Counted from the stretch's first letter, positions 53,520-62,612 are shown. The stretch: DNA of 64,000 bases from Halogranum amylolyticum (GCF_900110465.1 NZ_FODV01000004.1:210108-274107); one strand, 5' to 3'. A program made the numbers and translations. Notes: generated from the letters alone by a model not told the origin.

Positions 53520-53786
53520 TCAGATACGACCGACTTCGTCGACGCTGACGGACTCAACGCCCTCGACGCCGGCGAACGCCTCCTCGATCGCTTCCGTTCC
53601 ACCGGCACCGTCGGGGACGATGACCGTCGGGAACAGCGCGATGAGACCGAAGGCGACGTCCTCGCGGTCGACGCGGCTGATCTTTCCGCCCTCGGGGAGG
53701 GCCTCCTCGAGACGCTCCTGGAGCGCGTCGAGGTCGATCTCGGGGCTCTGCGGCATGACTTTCATCTTGGCTGCTACCTTTCCCAT
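53520..53786 (-). CDS. Translation elongation factor 1-beta (aEF1B)
   Basis: An 88-residue guanine nucleotide exchange factor for aEF1A. Its core [19 protein letters not shown], then [16 protein letters not shown] and [16 protein letters not shown] is that of the archaeal EF-1beta family. The ATG at 53786 is two bases after the zinc-microprotein stop, a pairing conserved in haloarchaea. Confidence 0.94.
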   Translation of the reverse strand: MGKVAAKMKVMPQSPEIDLDALQERLEEALPEGGKISRVDREDVAFGLIALFPTVIVPDGAGGTEAIEEAFAGVEGVESVSVDEVGRI

Positions 53787-53788
53787 GA

Positions 53789-53965
53789 TTACGGACCCAT
53801 GAACCCACAGTCGGGGCACTCGTAGAGGTTGCTCTGTTTGCGGCACTTCGCACATCGGAAGATGACCTGCCCACAGTCCGGGCACTTGAAGCGGGCAGCG
53901 CTCATCCCGGCGATGTTGATGCCACAGGAGACACACTGACGCTCCTGTTGCTGCGACTGGCTCAT
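53789..53965 (-). CDS. Zinc-finger microprotein with four CxxC motifs (HVO_2753-like)
   Basis: A 58-residue protein with CxxC pairs at C11/C14, C28/C31, C38/C41 and C50/C53, enough to bind two zinc ions, and CPDCG repeated twice. It matches in size, motif number and neighbour (EF-1beta) the Haloferax volcanii microprotein HVO_2753, whose deletion affects swarming and biofilm formation as I recall. Start ATG at 53965, leaderless, with TATA box CTTTTAATG 23-31 bases upstream. Confidence 0.88.
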   Translation of the reverse strand: MSQSQQQERQCVSCGINIAGMSAARFKCPDCGQVIFRCAKCRKQSNLYECPDCGFMGP

Positions 53966-53987
53966 ACCCCTACAAACCGGGTGACGA

Positions 53988-53996
53988 CTTTTAATG
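53988..53996 (-). promoter_or_regulatory. TATA box of the zinc-microprotein/EF-1beta operon
   Basis: CTTTTAATG on plus (CATTAAAAG on minus), centred 27 bases before the ATG at 53965: leaderless spacing. Confidence 0.6.
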
Positions 53997-54017
53997 ATTG
54001 TCTTTCCCCGCGCAGTC

Positions 54018-55258
54018 TCAGAGGCCAAGCGCCAGCGGCCCGACGAGCACCCCCATCAGATGCACTCGACGCGTGCCGAGTCGCGGCGGGACGAGTCCGA
54101 CGAGCGTCGACACAGCGAACACCGCGACGCCGACGGCGCCGGCGAACAGCCACGAGACGACGACGAGCAGACCGAGGACGGACACCGAGAGCAGTCGGTA
54201 GTCCGTCCGACCGACCGCTCGGAGATAGCGGTCGCCGACGAGGAGGACGAGCGCGAACCCGGCGGTCGCGGCGACGGCGACGACCGAAAGCGACAGCGGC
54301 AGCGACGGCGACCCGTCGAGTCCGTCGAGCGCGACCATCACGCCCGTCCGGGGCGTCCCGAGCGCGACCAGCGCGAACAGCGCGAAGACGGTGTTGGCCG
54401 TGTTGGCACCGCTCGTCGCCACGAGAAAGCCGCGCGCGTCGTCGTCGCCCGGGACGGCGGGCAGTGCGAGCACCGAGGCGATGGCGGCGGAGACGCCCGG
54501 CAGGTAGCCGACGATTGCCCCCGCCGCAGCGCCGGCGAACGCGGTCGATCCGAGCGTCCGTCGCTTCAGCGTCACCCGCGCGTCGGCCTGCGGCGGGACG
54601 CCCGCACCGTCCATCGCGTCGAGGAGCACCGGCGCGCCGAACAGTCCGGTGAAAAGCGGTGCGAGCATCCCCCCTGCGTCCAGCGGCGCGGCGGGCGAGA
54701 TATCCAGCGTCAGCGCGCCGAGCAGGGCGCTGGCGGCGAAGGCGACTGCACCGCGACTGCGGCCCGGTGAGTCGGTTCGGTCACGAGGAGAAACCCCACG
54801 ACGGCCGCGAGCACCAGCGGAAGGTGCGCGCGGACGACGGGGTAGGCCGCCGTCATCGCGGCGGTCACCGGGAGAGCGAGCGGTATCGCGAACAGGACGG
54901 CCGCGCCGCTCCCGAGCGCGGAGAGGCGAAGCGCCTCGCGTCCGCGCCCGGCGACGACGAGACGGTGACCGGGGAGTGCCGTCGCCGCCATCGCTGCGTC
55001 GGGGACGCCGAGTGCGAGCGCCGGGACGACGTCGAGGAAAGTGTGGACGACGCCCGCGGCCAGCATCGCTACACGGACGAGACGCGGGGGTCCAGGGACG
55101 GAGGATGCGACGGCGGCCAAGAGGAGCGCGAAGTTGTTGGCGTGGAGCCCCGGCACCAACCCGCTCAGCGTCCCGAGCGCGACGCCACCGACTGCGAAGC
55201 CGACGACGGCGAGGCTCGTCGCGGGGTCGGCAGCGACGGAGACGCCTGGGAGGACCAT
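54018..55258 (-). pseudogene. TctA-like/DUF112 membrane permease, frameshifted
   Basis: The N-terminal half runs from ATG 55258 (VVGFAVGGVALGTLSGLVPGLH, the family's first motif) and is closed at 54710. Its reading continues in another frame from about 54770 to 54018 (GALTLDISPAAPLDAGGMLAPLFTGLFG and GYLPGVSAAIASVLA, the second repeat of the same GxxPG motif). The two halves join near 54755-54775 only through a -1 shift, equal to one missing base. Together they make a full-length, roughly 410-residue, multi-helix permease. It is either a recent pseudogene or a sequence error. Confidence 0.7.
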
Positions 55259-55406
55259 CGCGACGAGGTGGCCGCCTCATCGGTGATAAACCGTCGGCTC
55301 GGTGGGGAGGCGGGACAGTCCACGTCGACGACGCCGTCGCTGTCGGACGTGGCGTCGAAAGAAAATCGGGATTCGTGCGTCGAGACAGCGAGGCGTGCGG
55401 TCCGGT

Positions 55407-55739
55407 TTAACCGAACAGCTCGCCGAGGCCTTCGCCCGAGGATTCGTCCTCGTCGTCGTCCTCGTCTTCCTCTGCGGCCTCTTCTTCCTCGTCCGTGGTG
55501 TCGATCTCCTCGGACTCCTCGTCGCCGCCGGCGGCGCCGCCGGCGGGGGCTGCTGCCGGTGCGGCAGCGGCCGTATCGATCGCTTCCTCGATGTCGACGT
55601 CCTCCAGCGCGGCGACGAGCGCCTTGACGCGGGATTCTTCGACGTCGACACCAGCGGCCTCGAGGACCGCCGTGATGTTGTCTTCGTTGATCTCTTCGTC
55701 CGTCTCGTTCAGGATGAGAGCTGCGTAAACGTATTCCAT
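55407..55739 (-). CDS. rpl12: 50S ribosomal protein P1 (L12)
   Basis: A 110-residue stalk protein. It has an N-terminal dimerisation domain ([22 protein letters not shown]...), an Ala/Pro/Gly hinge near residues 58-70, and an extremely acidic tail ending in GEGLGELFG, the factor-binding end. Third gene of the L1-L10-L12 operon. Confidence 0.96.
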   Translation of the reverse strand: MEYVYAALILNETDEEINEDNITAVLEAAGVDVEESRVKALVAALEDVDIEEAIDTAAAAPAAAPAGGAAGGDEESEEIDTTDEEEEAAEEDEDDDEDESSGEGLGELFG

Positions 55740-55758
55740 TGTCCTAAGTTCCTTGTCG

Positions 55759-56796
55759 TTAGCCGAACATCATGCCGAGACCGTCGCCTTCGTCGTCGTC
55801 TTCGTCGTCGTCGTCGGCAGCGTCCTCGGTGTCGGCTTCTGCGTCTTCTTCTTCGTCAGCCTGTGCGTCTTCCTCCTCGGCGGATTCGGCGGGCGCCGCT
55901 GCGCCGCGCAGTTCCTCCGGGAGTGCCTCCTCGTCGTCGATCTGTGCGGCGAGCGCGCGGAGCTGCGCGTCGGCGCGGGCGACGAGATCCGGCATGAGCT
56001 CTTCGTTCTCGATGGCGGCGTGGAGGCCGAGTGCTTTGGCCTCGCCGGCGGCCTTCGAGAGGAGCGTGGGCGCGGTCTGCGTCGTCGGGTAGACGGCGTT
56101 GACCGAGAGGTTGGTCGCCGCCGAGACGGCCGACTGGATGTCCGCGCGGTACTCGTCGACGTCGATGGCGAGCTCTTCGGGTGCGAAGAGCACGCCCTCG
56201 GAGTACACGCTCTTGAGGTCGAGACCGACCTCCTTCGGCTCGATACCGAGTTCGCTCAGGACGTTCGCCAGGTCCTCGCTGACGACTTCGCCCTCGCTGA
56301 GCACCGTCGAGTCCTCGGTGACCTGGATCGAACCGTCCATGATGCGTGCGCTCGCGCCGACCTGCTGGAGTTCGCCCACGAAGGGACCCGGGTCGACGCC
56401 CGTGTCACCCTCGGGGATGACGATGTCGTTCGGCGCGACCTCGCCCGCGTTGATGGGGGCGGGGGTCTTCGACTCCTCGAGCTGTTTGTACAGCCCGAAC
56501 GGGTTGTCGTTCGTGCCGATGAGCGCGATCTGGCCCGCGACGAACTCGGTGAGGTCTTCGACGCCTTCGTCGACCTGCTCGAGTGCGCGAACCACGAGCG
56601 TGTTCCGGCTCATGCGGACCTCGGCCTGCCCGTGCAGACCGCGACGCATGTTCTGGAGCTGCTTGCTCGGGATGCCCGCGACGCCGACGATGCCGACAGA
56701 GGAGTAGTTCTCGATGAAGTCGACGAGCTCGTCGACCTCGTCCTGTTTCCACTGCGGGATCGTCTCGGTCCGTCGAGCGGATTCGGTCTCGCTCAT
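55759..56796 (-). CDS. rpl10: 50S ribosomal protein uL10 (P0)
   Basis: A 345-residue stalk base protein. The N-terminal L10 domain ([23 protein letters not shown]) is followed by an insertion domain, helical L12-binding spine and an acidic tail ending in GDGLGMMFG, like the P0 tail. It overlaps rpl1 by four bases. Confidence 0.96.
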   Translation of the reverse strand: MSETESARRTETIPQWKQDEVDELVDFIENYSSVGIVGVAGIPSKQLQNMRRGLHGQAEVRMSRNTLVVRALEQVDEGVEDLTEFVAGQIALIGTNDNPFGLYKQLEESKTPAPINAGEVAPNDIVIPEGDTGVDPGPFVGELQQVGASARIMDGSIQVTEDSTVLSEGEVVSEDLANVLSELGIEPKEVGLDLKSVYSEGVLFAPEELAIDVDEYRADIQSAVSAATNLSVNAVYPTTQTAPTLLSKAAGEAKALGLHAAIENEELMPDLVARADAQLRALAAQIDDEEALPEELRGAAAPAESAEEEDAQADEEEDAEADTEDAADDDDEDDDEGDGLGMMFG

Positions 56797-57434
56797 GCTT
56801 CGACCTCCACGGAGGGACCCATCGTCGTCTTCACGTAGACGGAGTCGATGTTGAGGGGCCCCTTCTCGAGGTTCGCTTCGAGACGTCGGATGATGACGTC
56901 GATGTTGTCGGCGATCTCGTCGGCCGACATGTCTTGGGCACCGACGCGCGTGTGGAACGTGCGGCGGTCCCGCGAGCGAAGCTGGACGGTGTTCTTCATA
57001 CGGTTCACGACTTCGACCACGTCGTCGTCGGGCTGGAGCGGCGTCGGCATCTTGCCGCGCGGACCCAGCACCGTACCGAGGTAGCGACCGATGTTCTGCA
57101 TCATGCTGGCCTCTGCGACGAAGAAGTCGGTCTCGTCGGCGAGGTCCTTGGCAGCATCGGTGTCGTCGCCGAGCTCTTCCAGTTCGTCGGGACTGAGAAC
57201 TTTGTCGGCGACGTCTTCTGCTCGGAGCGCGGTTTCACCGGTCGCGAACACCACGATCTGGGTGTCCTGGCCGGTGCCGGCGGGGAGAACCACGCCCTCG
57301 TCGATACGCTTCGACGGGTCGTTAAGGTCGAGGTCGCGCAGGTTGACGGCGAGGTCGACCGTTTCGCGGAAGTTCCGCTCGGGTGCCTCGTCGAGTGCGC
57401 GAGAGACTGCTTGTACTATTGTGTCGTCTGCCAT
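56793..57434 (-). CDS. rpl1: 50S ribosomal protein uL1
   Basis: A 213-residue protein of the L1 stalk ([48 protein letters not shown] and [21 protein letters not shown]). In Halobacterium and methanogens L1 represses its own operon by binding a leader structure; see the leader entry. First gene of L1-L10-L12, with the start fixed by a strong Shine-Dalgarno site. Confidence 0.97.
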   Translation of the reverse strand: MADDTIVQAVSRALDEAPERNFRETVDLAVNLRDLDLNDPSKRIDEGVVLPAGTGQDTQIVVFATGETALRAEDVADKVLSPDELEELGDDTDAAKDLADETDFFVAEASMMQNIGRYLGTVLGPRGKMPTPLQPDDDVVEVVNRMKNTVQLRSRDRRTFHTRVGAQDMSADEIADNIDVIIRRLEANLEKGPLNIDSVYVKTTMGPSVEVEA

Positions 57435-57438
57435 TATT

Positions 57439-57527
57439 CACCTCCGTAGTACGCAGGAGTGCTCCTACGGGTCAGTGAAACAGGCGATGCCTGTCTCGTT
57501 TCGACGCACGGTCATCTCGAACTTAAA
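57439..57527 (-). promoter_or_regulatory. Promoter and structured leader of rpl1-rpl10-rpl12
   Basis: TATA element TTTAAGT on the minus strand (57521-57527) predicts a leader of about 60-70 bases. The leader contains a stem GTAGGA-GCAC-TCCTGC (G-U tolerated) and ends in a strong Shine-Dalgarno GGAGGTGA (57439-57446, minus strand) before the ATG at 57434. Haloarchaeal L1 operons are known to be autoregulated by L1 binding to the mRNA leader; this stem is a candidate site. Confidence 0.45.
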
Positions 57528-57656
57528 CCCGTCGAAGCAGATACGACCGAAGACGCCGCTGTGGATGTGAATTCGTCACGTACGCCCGGTCGACGGCGAC
57601 GACCGTTCGATTCGTCGGCCGCCACTCATTTGCCCGCACTCGCGGCAGTACTCGGT

Positions 57657-58379
57657 ATGGAGTCGGCTCCGCTGTACTTCGCCGTCGGACTCGCACTCGT
57701 CCACCTGTTCGTCCCCTTGCTCCGACCGACAGCGTTGGTCTCGACCCGACAGTGGCTCTCGTTCGCCGGTGGCGTCTCCGCCGCGTACGTCTTCGTCCAC
57801 CTCCTCCCCGCACTCCGAGCGGGCCAACGGACGCTCGCCGACGTCGGTCCCGTCGAGTCGTTTCTCGACCACCACGCCTACCTCGTCGCACTCGCCGGCT
57901 TCGTCGTCTTCTACGGACTCGAGAACCTCGCACAGCGGTCGTCCGGTGACGACGGCGATGGAACGAACACCGAGACGAGCGGCGTCTTCCAGCTCCACGT
58001 CGGGACGTTCAGCGTCTACAGCGGTCTCGTCGGCTATCTGCTCGTCCACCGCATCGACGACGGACTCCGAAGCGTCGCCGTCTTCGCGGTGGCGATGGCG
58101 CTGCACTTCTTCGTCGTCGACGCGGGGTTCCGCCGCCACCACGCGGACGCCTACCACCGACGCGGCCGGTGGATACTCGCACTCGCCGTCCTCTGCGGGT
58201 GGGGTGTGGCACAGCTGTTCGCCCTCGCCGAACCGTCGCTGGCCGTCCTCGAGGCGTTCCTCGCGGGCGGGATCGTCCTCAACGTCACCAAAGAGGAGAT
58301 CCCGGCGGAGCGACAGAGCGCCTTCCCGTCGTTCGTCGTCGGCGCGGTCTGCTACGCGACGCTGCTGCTCGGCGCGTGA
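57657..58379 (+). CDS. ZIP-superfamily-like membrane protein
   Basis: A 240-residue protein with about seven hydrophobic segments. His-rich motifs (VFVHLLPALRAG, LLVHRIDDGL, ALHFFVVDAGFRRHH) and the late helix LEAFLAGGIVLNVTKEEIPAE resemble the ZIP metal transporter layout, but the assignment is by eye. The frame is open upstream; the ATG at 57657 begins the first helix. It lies on the strand opposite to the ribosomal genes around it. Confidence 0.6.
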   Translation: MESAPLYFAVGLALVHLFVPLLRPTALVSTRQWLSFAGGVSAAYVFVHLLPALRAGQRTLADVGPVESFLDHHAYLVALAGFVVFYGLENLAQRSSGDDGDGTNTETSGVFQLHVGTFSVYSGLVGYLLVHRIDDGLRSVAVFAVAMALHFFVVDAGFRRHHADAYHRRGRWILALAVLCGWGVAQLFALAEPSLAVLEAFLAGGIVLNVTKEEIPAERQSAFPSFVVGAVCYATLLLGA

Positions 58380-58440
58380 GCGCCGCGCTCGACGGTGGTG
58401 ACACAACCTCTATTACCCGTCAACGTGCATCCCCGAGGAG

Positions 58441-59712
58441 ATGAGCGGTCCCCACAGCAGACGGTCGTTCCTCCGCGCGGCGGCGCTCGGCGGGAGCCTC
58501 GGACTCGCCGGTTGTGCCGGCCGACTCGCCGACGCCCGTCAGCTGCTCCCTCACCGCGGACCGGAGGCGCCGACCGGGCCGGGTGCGGCGGACAGAGCGC
58601 CCGCCGACGCCGAGGCGTTCACCACCTTCCGCGGCGGGCTGAAGCGACAGGGCTACTACCCCGAGGCGACGGTTCCCGCCGACGTTCGCACCGCGTGGCG
58701 CATCCCCGAGATCAACGTCGGCGACCACACCGCGGCGAAGGCCAGCGTCGTCCGCGACCCGGACGGCAACTACCTCGTCCCCGGCGACTCCGGCGAGGTG
58801 CGCTCCGTCACCGTCGACGGGGCGGTGAACTGGGTCGCCGACACGGAGTCGAGTACGCGCGGCATCCACGGCACGCCGACCGTCGCGAACGGGTTGGTCT
58901 ACGTCGGCGCGTACGACGGCGCGCTCTACGCGTTCGACGTCGCGACCGGCGAGCGAGTCTGGCGGACCCGACTCGGCGGCTCCATCGGTTCCAGCCCCGC
59001 CTACCACGACGGCGTCGTCTACATCGCCGTCGAACACCCTACCCCGGACGGCTCGATGGCCGGCTGTGACGCGCTCACCGGCGAGGCCGTCTGGACCGAC
59101 GACACGCCGACCGACCACCCCCACTCCATCCTCGCCATCGACCGCGACGCCGGTCGACTCGTCGTCGGGTCCAACGACGGCAACCTCTACGGTTGGTCCT
59201 ACCCGGCGCTCGAACACGTCTGGACGTTCGAGACCGGTGGTGCCGTCAAAGGCCCCATCGCGACGTTCGACGACAGCGCGTTCTTCGGGTCGTGGGACCA
59301 CTCGGTCTACCGCGTCGGCCTCGCGAGCGGCGCGGAGAAGTGGGCGTTCGAGACCGACGACATGGTGATGGGCGGCGCCTCGGTCGACACCGACGACGAA
59401 ACCGTCTACATCGGCGGCCACGACGGCCGACTGCGGGCACTCGACACCGCCACCGGCGAGGAGCGGTGGAACTTCGCGACCGGCGGCTACGTCGTCGGCT
59501 GTCCGACCGTGACGCGCGAACACGTGCTCGTCGGGTCGTACGACACGAACTGTTACGCACTCCGAAAGGGAGACGGCGAGCGCGTCTGGGACGTCTCCGC
59601 CGACGGCTGGGTCAGCAGCACGCCACACGTCGACGACGACGGCGTCATGTTCACCAGTCGGGCGACCGAGGAGACGTCCGGGAAGGCGATCCGGCTGGTC
59701 GACTCGGCGTGA
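58441..59712 (+). CDS. PQQ-like beta-propeller repeat lipoprotein, Tat-exported
   Basis: A 423-residue protein. The N-terminus has a twin-arginine motif (SRRSFLRAAALGG) and a lipobox (LGLAGC, Cys near residue 22), so it is probably exported folded and lipid-anchored. The rest is at least seven repeats of the type LYAFDVATGERVWRTRLGGSI / GRLRALDTATGEERWNFATGG, an outer-surface propeller. The family is large; BamB-like scaffolding or enzymatic roles cannot be distinguished. CTCTATTACC near 58408 is a possible TATA box. Confidence 0.88.
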   Translation: MSGPHSRRSFLRAAALGGSLGLAGCAGRLADARQLLPHRGPEAPTGPGAADRAPADAEAFTTFRGGLKRQGYYPEATVPADVRTAWRIPEINVGDHTAAKASVVRDPDGNYLVPGDSGEVRSVTVDGAVNWVADTESSTRGIHGTPTVANGLVYVGAYDGALYAFDVATGERVWRTRLGGSIGSSPAYHDGVVYIAVEHPTPDGSMAGCDALTGEAVWTDDTPTDHPHSILAIDRDAGRLVVGSNDGNLYGWSYPALEHVWTFETGGAVKGPIATFDDSAFFGSWDHSVYRVGLASGAEKWAFETDDMVMGGASVDTDDETVYIGGHDGRLRALDTATGEERWNFATGGYVVGCPTVTREHVLVGSYDTNCYALRKGDGERVWDVSADGWVSSTPHVDDDGVMFTSRATEETSGKAIRLVDSA

Positions 59713-59789
59713 GACAGGAGAGCAGCAGTCGGCGAACTTCGCCGTAGCTACCGCTCACCGGGGAGAAACGTAAGACGAAGAGAGGTCGC

Positions 59790-60266
59790 TTACTCGCCGA
59801 GGACGTCGTCGTACTCGCCGTCGTCGACGCGCTTCTTGAACTCGCGGGCGTCGTTGCCTTCGATGGTGACACCGAGGGAGGCACACGTGCCGGCGACTTC
59901 CTTCGCGGCGTTCTTCGTGTCGTAGGCGAGGAGGTCGGAGCTCTTCTGCTCTGCGACCTTCTTCACCTGTTCGATGCTCATGTCGGCGACGAAGTCCTTC
60001 TGGGGCTCGCCGCTACCGGTCTCGAATCCGGCCTCGTCTTTGACGAGCGCGGCCGTCGGCGGGACACCGACCTCGATGGTGAACGAGCCATCGTCGTCGT
60101 ACTCGACCGTGACAGGGACCTCCATCCCGTCGAACGCGGCGGTCTGCTCGTTGATCTCGTTGACGACGTCCTGCACGTTCACGGGCGTCGGTCCGAGCTC
60201 CGGACCGAGGGGCGGGCCAGGGGTGGCCTCCCCGCCGGGAACGAGTGCTTCGATAGTTCCAGCCAT
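59790..60266 (-). CDS. rpl11: 50S ribosomal protein uL11
   Basis: A 158-residue protein of the GTPase-associated centre. GTIEALVPGGEATPGPPLGPELGPT at the N-terminus and IDDFVADMSIEQVKKVAEQK-like C-domain (read KDFVADMSIEQVKKVAEQK) are clear. The ATG at 60266 is preceded by TATA CTTTTAAC at 60289-60296 on plus coordinates (leaderless). It is separated from L1-L10-L12 by two opposite-strand genes. Confidence 0.96.
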   Translation of the reverse strand: MAGTIEALVPGGEATPGPPLGPELGPTPVNVQDVVNEINEQTAAFDGMEVPVTVEYDDDGSFTIEVGVPPTAALVKDEAGFETGSGEPQKDFVADMSIEQVKKVAEQKSSDLLAYDTKNAAKEVAGTCASLGVTIEGNDAREFKKRVDDGEYDDVLGE

Positions 60267-60288
60267 GTCTGGACAGACCCTTCGGCGA

Positions 60289-60296
60289 CTTTTAAC
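60289..60296 (-). promoter_or_regulatory. TATA box of rpl11
   Basis: CTTTTAAC on plus (GTTAAAAG on minus), centred 27 bases before the ATG at 60266. Supports a leaderless rpl11 transcript with its own promoter. Confidence 0.65.
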
Positions 60297-60359
60297 GGTT
60301 TTCTTTCGGTCCAGTAGCTGTGTGAGCGAGTTACAGGCGCGCTCGCCGCGAACGCCACC

Positions 60360-60378
60360 TGTGTAAATATATGACACA
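60360..60378. promoter_or_regulatory. Inverted repeat over the TATA region of the RHH gene
   Basis: TGTGT and ACACA flank the AT-rich AAATATATG, whose core can serve as TATA box for the gene at 60412. A short half-site repeat over a promoter is typical of autoregulated ribbon-helix-helix proteins, so the next gene may bind here. The arms are only five bases, so chance is not excluded. Confidence 0.35.
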
Positions 60379-60411
60379 CATTTTTTGTGATCTGCTGACG
60401 TTAGCTCGGCT

Positions 60412-60582
60412 ATGGCCCCACTCCCCGTCACCCTCACTCTGGACGCCGACATCCACGACCGTATCGAGGAGGTACGACCGGAGACCGAGTCGCTGGAGGC
60501 GTGGATCGACGAGGCGGTCCGTCACCGGTTGCTCGAAGCGGAGGCCGACCGGGTCGAGTACGTCGGCGACTGCTCGATCTGA
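60412..60582 (+). CDS. Small ribbon-helix-helix-like DNA-binding protein
   Basis: A 56-residue protein. Its N-terminal strand VTLTLDADIHDRIEEVRP is followed by two helices (ESLEAWIDEAVRHRLLEAEADR), the Arc/MetJ/CopG layout. Such proteins are usually dimeric repressors. It ends ten bases before a P-loop kinase-like gene, so the two are probably one transcript. I found no toxin signature in the neighbour, so a toxin-antitoxin role is not claimed. Confidence 0.72.
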   Translation: MAPLPVTLTLDADIHDRIEEVRPETESLEAWIDEAVRHRLLEAEADRVEYVGDCSI

Positions 60583-60592
60583 AGCGACGGCC

Positions 60593-61066
60593 GTGGGTCC
60601 AACTCCCCCTCGCCGGAGATTCGTCGTCGTCTGCGGCCCGCCGGGAACCGGCAAGACGACCGTCGCGACACGTCTCTCCGACCGACTGACCGAGCGCGGT
60701 CGGACGGTCCGCCTCCTCCACTCCGACGACTTCCGGCGGCGGCCGTACGACCGGATGTCCCGGATCGTCGCCGACGCCGACGAGAGCGACGGCGAGTGGA
60801 TCCTCGACGGGACGTTCTTCCGCCGCGAGTGGCGGCGTCGGTTCCGGCGACTCGGTGACGTGTTCCTCGTTCGGTTGGTCGCATCCCTCGACACGTGTCT
60901 CGAGCGGAACCGAACCCGCGCGGACCCCATCGACGAGCGCGGCGTCTACACCATCTACCACGACTTCGACGAACCGGACGCCGACCTCGTCGTCGACACC
61001 GAGCGGACGACTCCGACCGAGGCGGTCGACCGTATCCTCGCCGCACTCGACGCGCGAGGGTGGTGA
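60593..61066 (+). CDS. P-loop kinase-like protein (APS/PSTK-kinase-like)
   Basis: A 157-residue kinase-like protein. Walker A GPPGTGKTT is at residues 15-23; SDDFR follows as the likely catalytic Asp region; then DGTFFRREWR and a RLVASLDTCLERNRTR LID-like segment and ADLVVDTE. This order resembles APS kinase and L-seryl-tRNA(Sec) kinase-type proteins, but the substrate is unknown. Start taken as the GTG at 60593, since the first upstream ATG (60371) lies in the promoter. Confidence 0.75.
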   Translation: MGPTPPRRRFVVVCGPPGTGKTTVATRLSDRLTERGRTVRLLHSDDFRRRPYDRMSRIVADADESDGEWILDGTFFRREWRRRFRRLGDVFLVRLVASLDTCLERNRTRADPIDERGVYTIYHDFDEPDADLVVDTERTTPTEAVDRILAALDARGW

Positions 61067-61121
61067 TCGAGGCCGGGTGGTGGACGTCGGTCGTCCGTCC
61101 CCCCGCTCGGTCACGTCCCGT

Positions 61122-62183
61122 TCAGACGTTGACGGCGAACGAGTCGACGTCGGTCGCGTCCCGCGCCATCGCACCGAGTACGTCGGCGAGTGCGACGAGG
61201 TCGTCGGTGTCGACGACCTCCACCGGCGTGTGCATGTAGCGGTTCGGCAGGCCGAGGTTCAGCGACGGGACCCCGCCGCGGCTGGTGAAGAAGGCGTCGG
61301 CGTCGGTCCCCGTTCGGACGCCCGTCGCCTGCAACTGCACGTCGATCCCCTCGTCTGCGGCGGCCGACCGCGCGAGGTCGACGAGCTTCGGGTGGTTCGC
61401 GCTCCCCCGGGCGATCACCGGCCCGTCGCCGAGTTCGACCGGTCCTCGTCGCTCCGACTCGATGTCGGGGTTGTCGGTCGCGTGCGTGACGTCGACGGCG
61501 ACGACCGCGTCGGGGTCGAGGTCGAAGCCGACCATCTTCGCCCCCTGCAGGCCGTTCTCCTCCTGAACCGTCGAGACGGCGTAGACGGTCGTGTCCACGT
61601 CGGCCTCGACCGCTCGGCGGAACCCCTCGGCGGCCGCCCACGTCCCGATGCGGTTGTCCATCCCGCGGGCGGCGAGTCGCGTCCCCGCGAGTCGCCGAAC
61701 CTGCGTGGTGACGGTGACGGGGTCGCCCACCTCGACCAGTTCGCGCGCCTCGGCCTCGCTGTCGGCACCGACGTCGACGAACTGCTCCTGAACGTCCTCG
61801 TACTTCTCCTCGCCGACGTCGCGGAGGTGGATCGCCGTCTGCCCGACGACGCCCGGCACCGCCTCCTCGCCGTGGACGGTCACGTGCTGGCCCTTCGAGA
61901 CGGTCCGGTCGACGCCGCCGATGGGGCCGAGTCGGAGGAAGCCGTCCTCGGTGACGTCGCGGACGATGTAGCCGATCTCGTCGGCGTGACCTGCGAAGAC
62001 GAGGTCGGGACCGTCGCCGCTACCCTCGTGAACCGCAACGGCGTTGCCGTAGGCGTCGGTGGTGACCTCGTCGGTGAACTCCGAGACGTAGTCGACCCAG
62101 ACGCGCTGCCCGGCGGCCTCGAACCCGGAGGGACTGGGCGTCGTCAACAGCGATTCCAGAAAGTCGCGTCGTGTGTCATCCAT
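61122..62183 (-). CDS. M42 family metallopeptidase (tetrahedral aminopeptidase-like)
   Basis: A 353-residue co-catalytic metallopeptidase. Metal and catalytic motifs: GHADEIGY (His66, Asp68), ARGMDNRIGTW with bridging Asp, the catalytic Glu pair in VQEENGLQGAK, ALVVDVTHATD-type Asp, and the final His in RYMHTPVE. M42 enzymes form dodecamers that trim peptides. The ATG at 62183 is chosen; upstream codons are antisense to other sequence. The annotation 'endoglucanase' for relatives is a misnomer. Confidence 0.93.
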   Translation of the reverse strand: MDDTRRDFLESLLTTPSPSGFEAAGQRVWVDYVSEFTDEVTTDAYGNAVAVHEGSGDGPDLVFAGHADEIGYIVRDVTEDGFLRLGPIGGVDRTVSKGQHVTVHGEEAVPGVVGQTAIHLRDVGEEKYEDVQEQFVDVGADSEAEARELVEVGDPVTVTTQVRRLAGTRLAARGMDNRIGTWAAAEGFRRAVEADVDTTVYAVSTVQEENGLQGAKMVGFDLDPDAVVAVDVTHATDNPDIESERRGPVELGDGPVIARGSANHPKLVDLARSAAADEGIDVQLQATGVRTGTDADAFFTSRGGVPSLNLGLPNRYMHTPVEVVDTDDLVALADVLGAMARDATDVDSFAVNV

Positions 62184-62263
62184 ACCCGTCCTCGCCGGTG
62201 GAAGCGCAAGAAGGCGACGATGCGGGGACAACCACTAAGCCGCTGGTTGGCGTACTGACGAGT

Positions 62264-62554
62264 ATGACGGAGAAGAAGTTCACGTTCCTCGAAATACGGC
62301 TCGGCGACGGAGACGTCCAGTTCGGACCGAAATCGATCAGTACGGGCGAAGATAGCGGAGCCGGCGAGGAGAGCGACGAGTCGAAGACGGAGACGGAACT
62401 CGACGAGGAGGCTGCCGACTCCTCCGGCGGGACGCGACTCCTGCCGGTCGTGCTCGGACTACTCCTCCTGGTCGTTGTCGCCGTCGCCGCGAAGAAGTTC
62501 GCCTTCACCGCGAGTGAAGACCTCGAAGACCTCGAGGAGTTAGACGAGGTCTGA
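62264..62554 (+). CDS. Small single-span membrane protein with acidic domains
   Basis: A 96-residue protein. It starts with a short beta-like segment (KKFTFLEIRLGDGDVQFGPKSI), then an acidic Ser/Glu linker, one transmembrane helix (LLPVVLGLLLLVVVAVAA, about residues 64-81) and an acidic tail. No signal peptide; function unknown. The ATG at 62264 is favoured. Confidence 0.65.
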   Translation: MTEKKFTFLEIRLGDGDVQFGPKSISTGEDSGAGEESDESKTETELDEEAADSSGGTRLLPVVLGLLLLVVVAVAAKKFAFTASEDLEDLEELDEV

Positions 62555-62612
62555 GAACGGGACGCGACCCGAGAGAGAAACCGAAATACGCCCCCGTCGA
62601 CAACCGGGAGAT

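Noticed and set aside
53354..53548. Small open frame starting inside the long hairpin
   Set aside because: The opposite strand gives a similar peptide because the region is palindromic; there is no promoter or ribosome site.
60371..60592. Upstream extension of the P-loop kinase frame
   Set aside because: It overlaps the promoter and the ribbon-helix-helix gene in another frame, and its sequence is not protein-like before the GTG at 60593.
60412..61066. Toxin-antitoxin interpretation of the RHH/kinase pair
   Set aside because: The kinase shows APS/PSTK-like motifs and no zeta-toxin or PIN-type signature, so the two-gene layout alone does not justify it.
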